From Candidatus Methanophagales archaeon (GTDB lineage Archaea > Halobacteriota > Syntropharchaeia > Alkanophagales > Methanospirareceae), in the NCBI GenBank assembly GCA_030621535.1, contig JAUXHM010000067.1, positions 1-6,212 of the forward strand: 6,212 nucleotides of DNA, read 5' to 3'. Each line of letters begins with the position of its first letter. The stretch's first letter is position 1. This document shows, piece after piece, positions 4,593 to 6,212 of the stretch. The notes below the pieces were generated by a model, which was not told the DNA's origin, did no database searches, and worked only from the letters and a program-made list of their open reading frames with translations. Position numbers and translations under genes: made by a program.

Positions 4593-5990
4593 TCAAAACA
4601 ATTCCGGATGTTCCGTATGAATAGGAATCAGCTCTTCAGGATTTATCGTTTTAATCATTGCTCGGATTTCATCTCCCGATGCGTGGCCCGAAGCATGAGC
4701 AAAATATTCTTTTATCTTGAAATGGTCTAACCAATTCCGCTTCCTCTCTTCGTCTAATTCCATCTCATCGCAGAACGGCTCACAAGACGATTTTATCCAT
4801 ATCGCATCACTGCTGGGTTTTATATCCGTAAGTTGATTCAATTCCCACAAACTCATTGAAACGACATATTTCGCGGGATTTCTCCGTAATTCACGGTATG
4901 TGATGCAATTCGCCCGGTTGATAAACGCCCTTTCCCAAACCGAATAGTCCTGTTCAACTAACTTACCGTCTATTCCTTCTTTATCAATCAAACCCCAGCT
5001 CTTCCGGGGTACGAGAATTTCAACCTCGTCCAGAGAGAAGGGGCATAAATCATCCAACTCGTTTATCAGATACGCAAGTTTGAGATTAACTACAAAGTGC
5101 CTGTTGTTCTCTTTTGCCGCCTCAAAAATACTCGTTACTCGGTCTAAATCCCTGATTGGGTGTTCGACAAAAACCAGCTGAAATTTTGATTCGGCAATAA
5201 ATTCGGCAATCTTCCTTTTAACTCCTTCTTCACTATCTTTTTCCTTGCTGTCTATTCTCGTTCCTTCCGACAGCAGCCATCGTGGTTCCGCTGCTTTGGC
5301 TCGCTTTACGAATTCCTTACTTAATTCCTGATTTGAACCATGAAACCGAATATCGCCGGTATAAACCAAATTCCCGGCGTCGGAATAAACAATATAACCA
5401 CAAGCACCGGGCAAAGAATGGTCTACCGGCACTAATTCCACTTCTAAAGACCCAACCTTAACTTTTTGGTATGCGTCCATTACTTCAATATCACGCACGT
5501 GAACAAAATCAGTATTCTTTCGGGTAACTCTGCTCAGTGTTCCTTTCCTGTTAGTATAAAACGTGAACGCTTCACAGGCAGTAGTAAATTCAGAGAGCGG
5601 ATTGCTTCCTGTTTCTTCTAAAACACGCAAAATGACTTCGGTTGCTCTGGTACAATAAATCGGGATATCAAATCGTAAGAAATGGATGTATTGTGCATGG
5701 TCTGCGTGGGCGTGTGAGATAAAAACCCCGTCCACTTCCTTCTCCTCTTTCGCCATATTCATGTGGCGGAGATAATCTTCACGGTAAATCCCTTTAATCC
5801 GCGGCAGCAAGCCAAACTCGAAAAAGTCGGTTAATGAAGCACATTTCCGTGGCTGTAAAAATTCCGAGAAATATTTACCCGCCTGACTAAAACTCATACC
5901 AAAATCCAATAAAATTTTCGTTCCTTTATGCTCCACTAATATCTTGTTCCCACCGATTTCTTTGTGTCCTCCTAAGACGGTTATCTTCAT
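4593..5990 (-). CDS. RNase J-like metallo-beta-lactamase/beta-CASP hydrolase
   Basis: The 465-residue protein opens MKITVLGGHKEIGGNKILVE, an RNase J-type start, with LLDFGMSF at 27-34. Metal-binding motifs are complete: SHAHADH (92-98, motif 2), H191 in PVDHSLPGA (motif 3) and D213 in YTGDIR (motif 4). Beta-CASP motifs follow: E242 in LLSEGTR, a possible FVEHPIRDLDR region (274-284), then ASGHAS (H436) and H458 in ELIPIHTEHPELF at the end. These support a zinc-dependent RNA-processing or 5'-to-3' exonuclease role in the cytoplasm. Compared with classical RNase J there is an insert between motifs 1 and 2 (about 35-86) containing a conserved-looking TDFFEFGLLPRIKGIYREDY segment, so this may be a distinct subgroup. 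The frame extends to 6161, but that extension crosses the promoter and overlaps the divergent HD gene; the ATG at 5990 starts the conserved domain and lies 25-30 bases from a TATA box. Confidence 0.88.
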   Translation of the reverse strand: MKITVLGGHKEIGGNKILVEHKGTKILLDFGMSFSQAGKYFSEFLQPRKCASLTDFFEFGLLPRIKGIYREDYLRHMNMAKEEKEVDGVFISHAHADHAQYIHFLRFDIPIYCTRATEVILRVLEETGSNPLSEFTTACEAFTFYTNRKGTLSRVTRKNTDFVHVRDIEVMDAYQKVKVGSLEVELVPVDHSLPGACGYIVYSDAGNLVYTGDIRFHGSNQELSKEFVKRAKAAEPRWLLSEGTRIDSKEKDSEEGVKRKIAEFIAESKFQLVFVEHPIRDLDRVTSIFEAAKENNRHFVVNLKLAYLINELDDLCPFSLDEVEILVPRKSWGLIDKEGIDGKLVEQDYSVWERAFINRANCITYRELRRNPAKYVVSMSLWELNQLTDIKPSSDAIWIKSSCEPFCDEMELDEERKRNWLDHFKIKEYFAHASGHASGDEIRAMIKTINPEELIPIHTEHPELF

Positions 5991-6009
5991 TTTTTGTGTT
6001 CGCCTTACA

Positions 6010-6023
6010 AATAAATATATATT
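6010..6023 (-). promoter_or_regulatory. TATA promoter of the RNase J-like gene
   Basis: On the minus strand TAATATATATTTAT follows AGGGCA, a possible BRE. Start of transcription 25-30 bases downstream falls at about 5988-5995, on or just before the ATG at 5990, predicting a leaderless mRNA. A second TATA-like patch (6029-6038) and the symmetry of the AT-rich tract mean this region could also drive the divergent plus-strand gene. Confidence 0.6.
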
Positions 6024-6058
6024 ATGCCCTATATATCCAAAAATAGAAGTAAGAAAGT

Positions 6059-6144
6059 GAGGTGAGGTGGAACCGACTATGTTGAAGCATTTTACAAAAT
6101 CTTTCCTTTCTAAGCGGGAAAGAACAGATTCATGCAAAAGGTAA
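6059..6144 (+). other. Strong Shine-Dalgarno sequence with a 21-codon leader frame
   Basis: GAGGTGAGGTGG (6059-6070), two overlapping Shine-Dalgarno-like units, lies 8 bases before an ATG at 6079. That opens a 21-residue basic peptide, MLKHFTKSFLSKRERTDSCK then R, ending at TAA 6142-6144. It overlaps the first codons of the HD gene in another frame. The HD gene's own ATG at 6132 has only a weak ribosome binding site, and its frame is closed upstream by a TAA at 6111-6113. The small frame could therefore couple or regulate HD translation. It could also be chance. Confidence 0.35.
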
Positions 6145-6212
6145 TAAAAGACCCCATACACGGATACATAGAAATAGACGACCTTGCAATCGCGATAATA
6201 GATACCGTGGAG
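6132..6212 (+). CDS. HD-superfamily phosphohydrolase, N-terminal part (3' partial)
   Basis: The 27 visible residues, MQKVIKDPIHGYIEIDDLAI followed by AIIDTVE, match the start of the COG1078 family of HD phosphohydrolases (VIKDPIHGYIEL...IIDTxEFQRLR), which are related to SAMHD1 and bacterial dGTPases. The catalytic HD residues lie beyond the right edge, so activity cannot be judged. Family members act as dNTP triphosphohydrolases or related nucleotide hydrolases. The start is set by the conserved motif; a TAA at 6111-6113 rules out an upstream extension. The gene is divergent from the RNase J-like gene and shares a 141-base intergenic region with it. Confidence 0.85.
   Translation, partial: MQKVIKDPIHGYIEIDDLAIAIIDTVE

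Noticed and set aside
4580..4606. CGGAAT...ATTCCG inverted repeat at the convergent gene ends
   Set aside because: A 6-base stem with a 15-base loop and no U-tract is too weak to call a terminator.
5991..6161. N-terminal extension of the RNase J-like protein
   Set aside because: The extra 57 residues run through the TATA box, overlap the divergent HD gene and precede the conserved MKITVLGG start.
1..6212. CRISPR arrays, tRNA or rRNA genes, insertion-sequence ends
   Set aside because: No regularly spaced repeats, no cloverleaf-like segment with a T-arm GGTTCRA, and no transposase-like reading frame were seen on either strand.

Overview
The window looks archaeal. Two minus-strand genes have BRE/TATA-type promoter motifs about 25-30 bases from their start codons, which implies leaderless or nearly leaderless mRNAs. 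The gene set also fits: an RPA-type OB-fold protein, an archaeal-style MtnA, an RNase J-like beta-CASP protein, and VapBC-, HicAB- and MazEF-type toxin-antitoxin (TA) modules. A euryarchaeote, perhaps methanogen- or ANME-related, is my inference; no gene here fixes the lineage.

Layout. (1) 1-928, plus strand: 3' part of a gene joining an RPA-like OB fold to a domain resembling the dual-OB (DuOB) family. (2) 929-2170: a decayed TA region on the minus strand. It holds an intact VapB-like antitoxin followed with no gap by a PIN toxin carrying one frameshift and one stop codon. Upstream of these on the same strand is a hicB-hicA remnant, with HicB lacking its N-terminal part and HicA cut after about 15 codons. 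An unidentified startless plus-strand reading frame abuts the hicA break. (3) 2170-4093, minus strand: a six-helix membrane protein and mtnA (methylthioribose-1-phosphate isomerase), with a promoter in the 64-base gap between them. (4) 4190-4577, plus strand: a DUF2281-like antitoxin overlapping a MazF/PemK toxin that keeps only its first third. (5) 4593-5990, minus strand: an RNase J-like metallo-beta-lactamase/beta-CASP protein. (6) 6132-6212, plus strand: the start of an HD-superfamily phosphohydrolase, divergent from the nuclease. A 21-codon frame with a strong Shine-Dalgarno sequence lies just upstream and overlaps it.

Housekeeping functions visible are MTA/5'-deoxynucleoside salvage (mtnA) and probable RNA or nucleotide turnover (the nuclease/HD pair). 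The most striking pattern is that three TA modules of different families lie within about 3.5 kb. All three toxins are broken, while two antitoxins are intact and the third keeps its C-terminal part. No complete new system is evident. The leads most worth following are the OB+DuOB protein, whose 5' end is outside the window, and the cluster of dead toxins.
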